From CAUYXJ01 sp963577065 (GTDB taxonomy: Bacteria > Chloroflexota > Dehalococcoidia > Tepidiformales > Tepidiformaceae): a DNA stretch of 32,220 nt. The DNA is taken from the NCBI GenBank assembly GCA_963577065.1, contig CAUYXJ010000022.1, forward strand, positions 1 through 32,220. Direction: 5' to 3'. The stretch's first letter is position 1; every line of letters begins with the position of its first letter. Position numbers and translations under genes: made by a program. Shown piece by piece: positions 25,873 through 32,220 of this stretch. Under the pieces are notes generated by a model, which did not search any database, had not been told where the DNA came from, and worked only from the letters and a program-made list of their open reading frames with translations.

Positions 25873-26445
25873 CTAGATGTCCCCGCCAGCTTCCGGATCA
25901 GGAACCTCGAGAACACGGAGAGCTTGTCCGAGCGATGTCCTTGTATCGGCCGGCATGAGGTTCCAGCCGCCTCGCTCGTTGGGCAGAACCCAGAACGTCT
26001 CTTTTCTCGCGTTAGCTCCTTCTCCGGGATCTCGGAAGGCGGTTTCGACAACCGGTACGATCGGGTGTGCGCCTCGTGGAAGTCGTCGCCAGCCCACGGC
26101 CGCGCTCAAGGCTGCGCTCACGAACTGATTGAGGCTTACGCCTTCGCGAGCCGCTTCCTCTGCCAGACCCTGATGAAGGCTAACCGGCAGGCGGACGACG
26201 AAGCGGCCGCTGTGGCTGGACTCGGCACGCGGGGGAGGGATTCTCTTGCCGTGCTCAAGGGCGGTCTCGAACCAGCCTTCCATTGCTTCCTGGATCATCG
26301 TGGCCGCTTCCTCGGGTGTGTCGCCTTGAGAGACGCAACCCTTGAGCTCCTCCACCCACACCGCCCACGCGGCATCACCGTCGCCGCTGTCGTCGCGCAC
26401 CATGCGGACGTGGTATGGGAGTTTCATGTACTCCTCGGCGTTCAC
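25873..26445 (-). CDS. hicB: HicB-family antitoxin with C-terminal extension
   Basis: A 190-residue protein. Residues 1-75 are the HicB partial RNase-H-like domain (YHVRMVRDDSGDGDAAWAVW, VEELKGCVSQGDTPEEAATM, IQEAMEGW). Residues ~80-115 are a ribbon-helix-helix DNA-binding domain (SGRFVVRLPVSLHQGLAEEA, AREGVSLNQFVSAAL). The remaining ~65 residues are unusual: after a polar stretch they end ETFWVLPNERGGWNLMPADT and QALRVLEV, resembling a DUF2188-type module (tentative). It overlaps the toxin by 4 bp. It should neutralise HicA and repress the operon through the palindrome at 26708-26727. Confidence 0.85.
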   Translation of the reverse strand: MNAEEYMKLPYHVRMVRDDSGDGDAAWAVWVEELKGCVSQGDTPEEAATMIQEAMEGWFETALEHGKRIPPPRAESSHSGRFVVRLPVSLHQGLAEEAAREGVSLNQFVSAALSAAVGWRRLPRGAHPIVPVVETAFRDPGEGANARKETFWVLPNERGGWNLMPADTRTSLGQALRVLEVPDPEAGGDI

Positions 26446-26675
26446 TCCTGCACCTCCTCGATCGCTTTCAGGACCTCACGCACGTAGATGCGCTTGACCA
26501 GCTTTCGGAACGGCACCACAACGGGGTCGTTGCGGTCCGGGTGGACGTAGATCTCGTGACTTCCTTTCGTGCGGTCGAGCAGGAAGCCAGCAGCTTCGAG
26601 TACGGTCCGCAGTTCGGCGGGCTTTACGTCCGTCGCGCTGCGTCGCAACCGCTCCAGCCGCTTGTCCCTCCTCAT
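26442..26675 (-). CDS. hicA: HicA-family mRNA interferase toxin
   Basis: Up to 77 residues. The dsRBD-like HicA core is clear: KPAELRTVLEAAGFLLDRTK, GSHEIYVHPDRNDPVVVPFR and KRIYVREVLKAIEE, with the catalytic His in GSHEIY (H40 from this start). HicA proteins cleave mRNA and are blocked by HicB. The start is uncertain: ATG 26675 has a weak ribosome site, while the first 17 residues (very basic) lie outside the family core and a TTG at 26648 follows GAGGAGG. If the TTGACA at 26698-26703 is the -35 box, transcription would begin after ATG 26675 and favour the shorter form. Toxin-first order is usual. Confidence 0.85.
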   Translation of the reverse strand: MRRDKRLERLRRSATDVKPAELRTVLEAAGFLLDRTKGSHEIYVHPDRNDPVVVPFRKLVKRIYVREVLKAIEEVQE

Positions 26676-26707
26676 CCTGAGATGGTATCGGATGCGATGT
26701 CAACAAT

Positions 26708-26727
26708 CGATACTGTATGCAGTATCG
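26708..26727. promoter_or_regulatory. Operator-like palindrome upstream of hicA
   Basis: CGATACTGTATGCAGTATCG has perfect 8-bp arms around TATG, 33 bp upstream of the annotated ATG. A TTGACA on the minus strand (26703-26698) lies beside it. This is the expected place for HicB ribbon-helix-helix autoregulation (inference). Confidence 0.7.
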
Positions 26728-26956
26728 TCGACTGCTCCCTTGCGTGTCGGCAGGCCGCCATCGTTGCCGCGGTGCCGACCGAAACACCTCCTATCCAGGA
26801 TCATGAATCGCGAGAGCCGCTCCCTTCGCCTCCTTTGGGGATGTTGGCGATCGTGAAGTTCGAACGGCCACACGAACCCCGTACCGGCGGCCCCTCCCAA
26901 GACCGCGCTCGTGCCCGCTGGTAGAGTCCCGGCGTTACGCACCGGAGGTGGCAGCA
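26728..26956. other. Spacer between hicA operator and acyl-CoA dehydrogenase
   Basis: About 230 bp between divergent genes. No gene is supported; the only clear signal is the CCGGAGGT ribosome site (26942-26949) before GTG 26957. Confidence 0.5.
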
Positions 26957-28171
26957 GTGGTTACCGAGACGCGAGCGGCTCTGAGCGAGGCCGAGATCGA
27001 GGAGCTGCGCGGGCGCACGAAGGCCTTCCTCGACGAGCACATCTACCCGAACGAGGCGGCTCTCTCGAAGCACGACGAGGCCGCAGATGCGCTCATGCAC
27101 GACCTCCAGGCGCGCACGAAGGCCATGGGCATGTGGGCGCCCTACATCCCCGCCGAGGCGGGGGGGATGGGCATCGGCTTCATGCCCTACGTCTTTATGA
27201 ACGAGATCCTCGGGCGCAGCCCCTTCGCGCCGCCCGCCTTCGGGGCGCAAGCGCCGGACTCCGGGAACGCCGAGATCCTCTGGCAGTTCGGCACGCCCGA
27301 TCAGCGGGAGCGCTGGATGAAGCCGCTCGTCGCGGGCGAGATCACGTCGTGTTTCTCGATGACCGAGCCCGAGGTCTCCGGGTCGGATCCGACGAATCTG
27401 CAGACGACGGCCGTGCGCGACGGCGACGAGTGGGTGATCAACGGCCACAAGTGGTTCACGAGCGGCGGGCTCAACGCCTCGGTCGCGATCGTGATGTGTG
27501 TGACCGAGCCGGACCAGCCGCCCCACAGCCGCATGAGCCAGATCCTCGTCCCGACCGACAGCCCGGGTTTCGACGTCATCCGCGCGGTCCCGGTGATGGG
27601 CGATACCGAAGGTCACCACTGCGAGATCCGCTACAACGACGTGCGCGTGCCCCTCACAAACGTTCTTGGGGAGGCCGGGGGTGGCTTCCGTATCGCCCAG
27701 CGTCGCCTCGGGCCGGGGCGTATCCACCACTGCATGCGTTGGCTCGGCCAGAGCCAGCGCGCCTTCGAGCTCATGTGCGACTACTCGCTCACACGTGAGG
27801 TCTTCGGCGGCCCGCTCGCCGAGAAGCAGACGATCCAGAACTGGATCGCCGACTCGTACGTCGAGATCCAGGCCGCGCGTCTGCTGACGCTGCGCGCTGC
27901 CGAGAAGATCGATAGCGGCGACGAGGCCCGGGTCGAGATTTCCGCGATCAAGTTCTTCGGGGCGAAGGTGCTGCACGATGTTATCGACCGCGCGATCCAG
28001 ACCCACGGGGCGCGTGGCGTGAGCGGTGACACGCCCCTCGAATCGATGTACCGCGCCGCCCGCAGCGCCCGGATCTACGACGGTCCCGACGAGACCCACC
28101 GCATGGTCGTCTCGCGCCGGATTCTGCGCAGCTTCCGCGAGGGCGCGGGCTGGGACTTCGCCGCGCTCTAG
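26957..28171 (+). CDS. Acyl-CoA dehydrogenase family protein
   Basis: A 404-residue FAD enzyme oxidising an acyl-CoA to the enoyl-CoA. GTG 26957 is preferred to GTG 26948 because the latter overlaps the CCGGAGGT ribosome site. The three-domain layout is visible: an N-terminal helical domain, a middle beta domain with TSCFSMTEPEVSGSDPTNLQ and INGHKWFTSGGLNASVAIVM, and a C-terminal helical domain with AQRRLGPGRIHHCMRWLGQS, REVFGGPLAEKQTIQNWIAD and IQTHGARGVSGDTPLESMYR. It ends RIYDGPDETHRMVVSRRIL. Sequence and neighbour match the ACAD10/11 type, where a dehydrogenase is linked to an APH-type kinase; here the two are separate, adjacent genes 16 nt apart. Chain-length specificity is not readable. 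Confidence 0.92.
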   Translation: MVTETRAALSEAEIEELRGRTKAFLDEHIYPNEAALSKHDEAADALMHDLQARTKAMGMWAPYIPAEAGGMGIGFMPYVFMNEILGRSPFAPPAFGAQAPDSGNAEILWQFGTPDQRERWMKPLVAGEITSCFSMTEPEVSGSDPTNLQTTAVRDGDEWVINGHKWFTSGGLNASVAIVMCVTEPDQPPHSRMSQILVPTDSPGFDVIRAVPVMGDTEGHHCEIRYNDVRVPLTNVLGEAGGGFRIAQRRLGPGRIHHCMRWLGQSQRAFELMCDYSLTREVFGGPLAEKQTIQNWIADSYVEIQAARLLTLRAAEKIDSGDEARVEISAIKFFGAKVLHDVIDRAIQTHGARGVSGDTPLESMYRAARSARIYDGPDETHRMVVSRRILRSFREGAGWDFAAL

Positions 28172-28187
28172 CGAGCGTGCTCGAGAG

Positions 28188-29237
28188 ATGTCGGACGACG
28201 CTTCCGACGCGCTGATCGACGTTCCCGCGCTGGAGCGATTCCTCGCGGAGCGCGTCCCGCGGGGGGCGGGTGCGCCGCTCACGTGCGAGCGCCACGTCGT
28301 CGGCTCCTCGAACGTGACCTACTACGTCAACCGCGGGGCGGATGCGTGGGTGCTGCGCCGCCCGCCCCCCGGCCCCCTCCTCCCCACCGCCCACGATGTC
28401 CTCCGCGAGCACCGTTTCCTCGCGGCGCTGCAGGGCCGGGCACGCGTGCCCGCGCCAGTCATCGCCTGCGAGGATGCCGCCGTAATCGGCGCGCCCTTCT
28501 ATCTCATGGAGCGCAAGTACGGCGAGGTCCTGCGGGAAGCGATTCCCGCGGCGTACGACACAGCCGAAGGGCGTGGGCGGATCGCGGAGGAGCTGGTCCG
28601 GGCGCTCGTCGAGCTGCACGCGGTCGATTGGGAGGCGGCGGGGCTGAAGGGCCGCGCATCAGGCTACCTCGAGCGGCAGCTGCGCCGCTGGATCGGGCAG
28701 TGGGAGCTCACGCGACCAAAGACCCGCGACCTCCCAGGCCTGGACGAGACCGTCGCTTGGTTACAGGCGCGGCTGCCGCAGGACTCCGGCGCGACGGTCG
28801 TCCACGGCGACTACCGCCTCGAGAACGTGATGTTCGCCGCGGACGAGCCCCGTGTCGTCGCGATCTTCGATTGGGAGATGGCCACGATCGGCGATCCCCT
28901 CGCGGATCTGGGCTGGCTCCTCTCCTATTGGGGCGACCCCCGCGATCCGCCCGTGCCTCCGGGCTGGGACGAGCCCGCGCTCGTGAGCGCTCGTGACGGT
29001 TTCCCCGACCACGCTGAGCTGATCGCGATGTACGAAGCGTTGAGCGGTCGCTCGATGCGCAACGTCGCCTTCTACCACGTGTTCGCGGTCTTCAAGCTGG
29101 CAGTCATCCTTGAGGGGCTCTACATGCAGCACCTGCAGGAGACGGGCGCGAACCCCGATAGCGCCCGCTTCGCATGGTTCGTGCCAGTTCTGGTGGGCCG
29201 CGCTCAACGCTTGATGGCGGAGGCGGCGGGCGCTTAG
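28188..29237 (+). CDS. APH-fold phosphotransferase, ACAD10/11-kinase type
   Basis: A 349-residue protein from ATG 28188. It has the full APH catalytic set: VVHGDYRLENVMF (H206, D208, N213) and AIFDWEMATIGDPLADLGWL for metal binding. The N-lobe includes SNVTYYVNRGADAWVLRRPP. In human ACAD11/ACAD10 a similar kinase domain is fused to an acyl-CoA dehydrogenase and phosphorylates 4-hydroxyacyl-CoA, so that the dehydrogenase part can help remove the hydroxyl. The adjacent gene pair suggests the same route for 4-hydroxy acids here (inference from family knowledge). Compare the pseudokinase at 9371-10441. Confidence 0.88.
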   Translation: MSDDASDALIDVPALERFLAERVPRGAGAPLTCERHVVGSSNVTYYVNRGADAWVLRRPPPGPLLPTAHDVLREHRFLAALQGRARVPAPVIACEDAAVIGAPFYLMERKYGEVLREAIPAAYDTAEGRGRIAEELVRALVELHAVDWEAAGLKGRASGYLERQLRRWIGQWELTRPKTRDLPGLDETVAWLQARLPQDSGATVVHGDYRLENVMFAADEPRVVAIFDWEMATIGDPLADLGWLLSYWGDPRDPPVPPGWDEPALVSARDGFPDHAELIAMYEALSGRSMRNVAFYHVFAVFKLAVILEGLYMQHLQETGANPDSARFAWFVPVLVGRAQRLMAEAAGA

Positions 29238-29241
29238 GGCG

Positions 29242-29739
29242 CTACTGGCTCGCCGCCGACCGGACCAGCTCGGTCACGTCTTGGGGATCCCAGGGGCCCA
29301 ATGCGGCGTAGGTCACCTCGCCCTGCGAGTTCAGGACGACGAAGCCCGGCTGATACTGAACATTGTGCGAGCGGGCAAAGGCACCGCCCTCATCCGTGTC
29401 GCGGTCGACGGTGATCAGGTCGACCTCATCGCCGAGCTCCGCTTGTAATTCCTCCCACACGGGGCGGATTCGCTTGCAGTGCGGTCACCAGTCCGTGTGG
29501 ATCCAGTAGACCTTCGGCTTCGCGGCCGTGACCTGCTGGACCCCATCGGGGTCATCGCCGGCGGGCTCGGTGCTGCCGGCCTCGGGCTCATCAGCCGGCG
29601 CGGTAGGTGTTTCCTCGGCCGGGGCGGGTGCGGTCGCCGTCGACGCGTCCCCGCCTTCCGCGGGGCTATTGCTGCCGCTGCAGGCGACGAGGGCCAGCGA
29701 GGCAACGATGGCGCCTGCTGCGAGACCGAACCAGCGCAT
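29242..29739 (-). CDS. Thioredoxin-like lipoprotein with in-frame TGA (candidate selenoprotein)
   Basis: A 165-codon gene read through one TGA. It starts MRWFGLAAGAIVASLALVAC, a lipoprotein signal with lipobox LVAC (C20). A long Ala/Pro/Glu/Thr linker (21-70) precedes a thioredoxin fold: KPKVYWIHTDW, then TGA (codon 85, 29485-29487), then PHCKRIRPVWEELQAELG, DLITVDRDTDEGGAFARSHN and VQYQPGFVVLNSQGEVTYAA. The QPGF cis-proline segment is present. The TGA stands exactly at the first Cys of W-C-P-H-C, giving U-P-H-C if read as selenocysteine. The frame is intact on both sides. Alternatives are a nonsense mutation or a base-call error from TGC/TGT. It probably acts as an extracytoplasmic disulfide or peroxide reductase. 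It is convergent with the phosphotransferase gene. Confidence 0.8.
29450..29468 (-). promoter_or_regulatory. Possible bacterial SECIS hairpin
   Basis: On the minus strand, TCC-G-CCC / loop CGTGT / GGG-A-GGA folds as 3 bp, a G-A mismatch and 3 bp. The loop begins 23 nt after the TGA and has G at its second position, within the loose rules I recall for bacterial SECIS elements. In a GC-rich region such a stem can arise by chance. Confidence 0.3.
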
Positions 29740-29832
29740 CGCGCCGATCGTCGCGCAAAGCGCCGCAGGGCGCGAGGGGTTCCGGAAAGGCGCAGTCAAG
29801 GCGGGGGGCCGGCCACGGTGCCCGCAGGCACC

Positions 29833-29934
29833 ATGCACAATGGCCGGGTGCGAGGAACGCGGCTGGTCGTGGTCATGGTCGCGGCGGCGACGTTTTTCGT
29901 GGTCTTCTTTCAGGTCCTGAACATGCTCGGGTAG
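29833..29934 (+). CDS. 33-residue single-span membrane ORF
   Basis: ATG 29833 to TAG 29934 encodes a basic N-terminus (MHNGRVRGTR) and one hydrophobic span (LVVVMVAAATFFVVFFQVLN) ending MLG. There is no strong ribosome site, only GCAGGC upstream. It lies between the divergently oriented thioredoxin-like lipoprotein and the secreted protein gene. The topology is plausible for a small membrane protein, but short hydrophobic frames can arise by chance. Confidence 0.4.
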   Translation: MHNGRVRGTRLVVVMVAAATFFVVFFQVLNMLG

Positions 29935-29949
29935 CACCTCAGCCGAAAG

Positions 29950-29968
29950 TTACGGCCGATTTACGGCA
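29950..29968 (+). promoter_or_regulatory. Tandem TTACGGC motif upstream of the secreted-protein gene
   Basis: TTACGGC occurs twice, 11 bp apart (about one helical turn), roughly 80-95 bp before ATG 30044. TTGACG at 29995-30000 could be a -35 element. The regulatory role is a guess. Confidence 0.25.
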
Positions 29969-30043
29969 CCAGCGCCAGATCGGCTTGGTGCTGATTGACG
30001 CAACGCAAGGCGCCCACGACACTCGGGGATCGAGGAGCCACTT

Positions 30044-31681
30044 ATGCCGCACACTCGCATCCGGCCTCTGACGCTAGCGCTTCTGCTCGGCTCGCTGCTC
30101 GTCATCCCCTTGCTTGCGGGGAGGGCGAACGCGGGGATCGATACCGCGCCCAATCCCGCCGCGAGCGAACGGGAGTTCCCCTTCCGCGTGAATACCTCCC
30201 TGCTGCCGAACAGCAAGGAGAACACGAACGCGATCGCGCAGAACGATGGCGGCGCGGCAGCGACGATCGTCATGGACTTCTACACGCCTGGGGGCGTCCT
30301 TATTGGGGCCGCGAGTCAGGTGTTCACCGACGTGCCCGCGGGCGGCACCCGCACGTTCGTCCAAGCCGTAAACAGTGGCCTCGTGCCCGGCTTCCGCGGG
30401 GTCGGTGTGCTCTCCAGCGACCAGCCGATCAACGCCCTTTTGGTACGCGACATCGAGGGGCCGGCCGGGATCAAGTCCTATTCGATCCATAGCGCCACCG
30501 CCACCGGCGGCACCACCGTGGCCGTGCCCTTCGTGGCGAACAAGCTCGACGGCATCTTCAACGTGCGTTTCGCGATCGCCAACGTGAGCACCTCGGTCGC
30601 CTGCATCACCGTCGAATACGGGTTCGTGCCTGGCTCCGGGTCCGTCGGCGCGGGCGGAAGGGCACCCCTCACCGATAGTGGTCCCGGGGGCTCCGGCTGC
30701 GCGATCGGCTACGCCATTCCCGTGGGCGGTCAGCTGACCTTCGCACCGGATACGGTGGACGGCGCGACCGCCATGCCCGCGAGCACCGCGAACACGTTGA
30801 TGTCCGCCACCATCACCGCAATCACCGGCCGCGTGACGGTCGCCGCCGACGCGTATCGCATGCATCCGAACGGCAAGCAGCTCGCCTCCTACGACGGCTT
30901 CGTCGTCGACACCATGGCCTCGACCACCGACGATGTCTCGACCGACGTGATCCTGCCCCTCGGCCTGAAGACCGCTGATGGCTTCTGGAGCCAGTTCCTC
31001 TTCTCGAATCCGTGGCCGACGCCTGCGACTGCCACGATCGTGTACACCGGCACGGTCAATGGTGGCGCCACCGAAGTCTTCACCGTCACCGTGACCGTCC
31101 CCGCGAACGGGGTCAGCAACCACGGCGTCTATAGCGGCCCAAGCTTCGGCGATGTCATCCCCGTGGGGTTCATCGGCGCCGCGCGCATGACCTCGGACCT
31201 GCCCCTCGCCGTCGTGCTCTTCCGCGGAAAGATGACATTCGCCGGGAGCTTCGTCGACGAAGACCTCTATACGGCGGTCAATGGCATCCCCGCCGAGCGA
31301 GCCTCGACCACCGCGAAGTTCCCGCTCGTATTCCGGCGCGTCTATAACGCCGGCTCGCTCGACGGCTTCAACAGCTGGGTGAGCGTCTCCGTGGCCGACG
31401 GTGGCACGGCGAACGTGACGCTCACGACGGTGAACGACACGACGACGGGCGCTCCCGGCTGCGACGCGGCCGCCACCTACGTGTCGACCTTCACCATCAC
31501 CGGCTCGTTCATCTTCTTCCAGAACCTGGACGACCCCGCGGTGAATGGCCTCGGTGCCAACCCCGGGTGTCTCTGGGGGGGCATGACCATCGTTAGCGAT
31601 AGCGGCATCATCGCGATCGCGAACGTGACGAACGACCTGTTGCCCGGAGATAACGACGGGCTCTACAACGGCTTCCAATAG
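30044..31681 (+). CDS. Secreted multi-domain surface-type protein
   Basis: A 545-residue protein with a GAGGAG ribosome site and a clear signal peptide (PLTLALLLGSLLVIPLLAGR, cleavage near ANA-G at residue 30). The mature part is rich in Thr, Val, Gly and Ala and appears to be four beta-sandwich-like repeats of ~100-150 residues. Their starts share a pattern: FPFRVNTSLLPN, VAVPFVANKLDGIFNVRFAI, VILPLGLKTADGFWSQFLFS, AKFPLVFRRVYNAGSLDGFN. Repeats 1-3 end in a common phrase (SDQPINALLVRD, ITGRVTVAADAYR, SDLPLAVVLFRG). No anchor or sorting motif is seen at the C-terminus. An adhesive or S-layer-like surface role is possible; no enzyme motif is visible. A strong hairpin follows the stop. Confidence 0.8.
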   Translation: MPHTRIRPLTLALLLGSLLVIPLLAGRANAGIDTAPNPAASEREFPFRVNTSLLPNSKENTNAIAQNDGGAAATIVMDFYTPGGVLIGAASQVFTDVPAGGTRTFVQAVNSGLVPGFRGVGVLSSDQPINALLVRDIEGPAGIKSYSIHSATATGGTTVAVPFVANKLDGIFNVRFAIANVSTSVACITVEYGFVPGSGSVGAGGRAPLTDSGPGGSGCAIGYAIPVGGQLTFAPDTVDGATAMPASTANTLMSATITAITGRVTVAADAYRMHPNGKQLASYDGFVVDTMASTTDDVSTDVILPLGLKTADGFWSQFLFSNPWPTPATATIVYTGTVNGGATEVFTVTVTVPANGVSNHGVYSGPSFGDVIPVGFIGAARMTSDLPLAVVLFRGKMTFAGSFVDEDLYTAVNGIPAERASTTAKFPLVFRRVYNAGSLDGFNSWVSVSVADGGTANVTLTTVNDTTTGAPGCDAAATYVSTFTITGSFIFFQNLDDPAVNGLGANPGCLWGGMTIVSDSGIIAIANVTNDLLPGDNDGLYNGFQ

Positions 31682-31700
31682 AAGCCGCTCGCGAATGCAT

Positions 31701-31730
31701 CGACGAAGGGCCTTTCGGGGCCCTTCGTCG
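31701..31730 (+). terminator. Terminator-type hairpin
   Basis: CGACGAAGGGCC, loop TTTCGG, GGCCCTTCGTCG: a perfect 12-bp stem starting 20 nt after the stop of the secreted protein gene. There is no T-run after it, as is common in GC-rich genomes. Confidence 0.85.
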
Positions 31731-31762
31731 CGTCTCAGGCACGCGCCGGTACGATAGCGACG

Positions 31763-32220
31763 ATGTCGATCGCGTACGGCGGCGTGATCGCCTTCCTCTT
31801 CCGCATCGCGAACCTGGGCGTTGCCCTGGGCACGGTGCTCCTGACCTCGGACCAACTCGGCGACGCTGGGCGGGGCACGTTCGTGCTCGGGGTCACGGTC
31901 GTCGGTGTCGCTGCGGCGATGACCGGTGGACTCACCGCTTCCACGGCCTACCAGATCGCGAACCAGGGGCGGCCACCGCTGGGGGTGCTTCTGAACGCCG
32001 GTGCCCCCGCGCTGGCGCTGGCCCTCGTGGTCTTCCTGGTGAGTGGCGGGATCGCGGGCGGCGCTTCCGGCGAGCTCTCCGGAATCGCCGTACCCGTGGG
32101 CGCGAGCGTCGCTGCCGTGCTCATCCACAGCGTCGTGACCGGTGTGCTGCTCGGACAGGAGGCGTTCGTTCGCTACAACACCGCACTCGTGCTCCCGCCC
32201 GCGCTCTCGCTGGTGGCGAT
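31763..32220 (+). CDS. Polysaccharide flippase-like membrane protein (5' part)
   Basis: The frame is open from ATG 31763 to the window end (152 codons, no stop). It begins MSIAYGGVIAFLFRIANLGV and continues with LGDAGRGTFVLGVTVVGVAA, then AMTGGLTASTAYQIANQGRP, LALALVVFLVSGGIAG and VAAVLIHSVVTGVLLGQEAF. At least four membrane spans and the G-x-A-G-R-G loop after the first span resemble Wzx/MATE-type lipid-linked oligosaccharide flippases of the MVF superfamily. It would move a lipid-linked sugar across the membrane. The gene is cut by the window edge, so length and exact family remain open. Confidence 0.65.
   Translation, partial: MSIAYGGVIAFLFRIANLGVALGTVLLTSDQLGDAGRGTFVLGVTVVGVAAAMTGGLTASTAYQIANQGRPPLGVLLNAGAPALALALVVFLVSGGIAGGASGELSGIAVPVGASVAAVLIHSVVTGVLLGQEAFVRYNTALVLPPALSLVA

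Noticed and set aside
29941..30043. Possible riboswitch (GEMM-like words such as GACGCAA) before the secreted-protein gene
   Set aside because: The conserved GEMM elements do not occur in the required order or pairing; only the TTACGGC tandem repeat is clear.
30074..32128. Minus-strand open frame of 684 codons opposite the secreted protein
   Set aside because: It spans two plus-strand genes and the terminator hairpin, is extremely Arg/Gly/Asp/His-rich, and has no domain; it is a shadow.

Overview
The window is GC-rich chromosomal DNA from a bacterium with aerobic lipid, alcohol and amino-acid catabolism. The gene set (acyl-CoA ligase, acyl-CoA dehydrogenase, crotonase-fold proteins, a mycobacterial EtfD-like membrane Fe-S protein, an F420-type luciferase-like oxidoreductase, a P450, an epoxide hydrolase) and the repeat-rich spacers fit a Chloroflexota of the Dehalococcoidia/SAR202 type, or an actinobacterium. 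This placement is inference; no rRNA or marker gene is present.

Layout. 1-393 (-): a damaged DinB-like gene with a C13 tract. 400-8128 (-): a long probable operon read from right to left: epoxide hydrolase, divergent crotonase-like protein, two small paralogous proteins, a second crotonase, a membrane-anchored Rieske-like protein that lacks all cluster ligands, an acyl-CoA ligase and an EtfD-like Fe-S oxidoreductase. 8262-10935 (+): a compact trio of a lipocalin-type (AttH/CrtC-like) protein, an APH-fold pseudokinase and a helical protein. 10936-11702: a repeat island with modules in the order A-B-B'-A'. 11703-18112 (+): LLM oxidoreductase, ketopantoate reductase-like protein, a PutA-type proline dehydrogenase/P5C dehydrogenase fusion broken by two frame lesions, and a P450 whose stop codon runs into a 15-copy heptamer repeat. 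18360-18761 (-): a limonene-epoxide-hydrolase/SnoaL-like gene bracketed by TGAAC-type repeats. 19123-21313 (+): a hypothetical protein, a membrane protein and a HAD hydrolase. 21197-21921: a 175-bp direct repeat flanking a lower-GC insert. 21877-25378 (-): DUF3352-like protein, membrane protein, mannose-6-phosphate isomerase and a frameshifted SnoaL-like gene. 25528-25848: an SDR remnant. 25873-26675 (-): a hicA-hicB toxin-antitoxin pair with an operator-like palindrome. 26957-29237 (+): acyl-CoA dehydrogenase and a canonical APH-type phosphotransferase. 29242-29739 (-): a thioredoxin-like lipoprotein with an in-frame TGA at the first position of its CxxC motif. 29833-31681 (+): a tiny membrane ORF and a secreted multi-domain protein with a strong terminator hairpin. 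31763-end (+): the start of a flippase-like gene.

The most interesting points are the candidate selenocysteine thioredoxin-like lipoprotein, the Rieske fold that keeps its disulfide but has lost its iron ligands, and the crotonase/small-paralogue cassette beside it. Several genes carry frame lesions at homopolymers, palindromes or tandem duplications. These are either real decay or consensus error, and that uncertainty also applies to the in-frame TGA.
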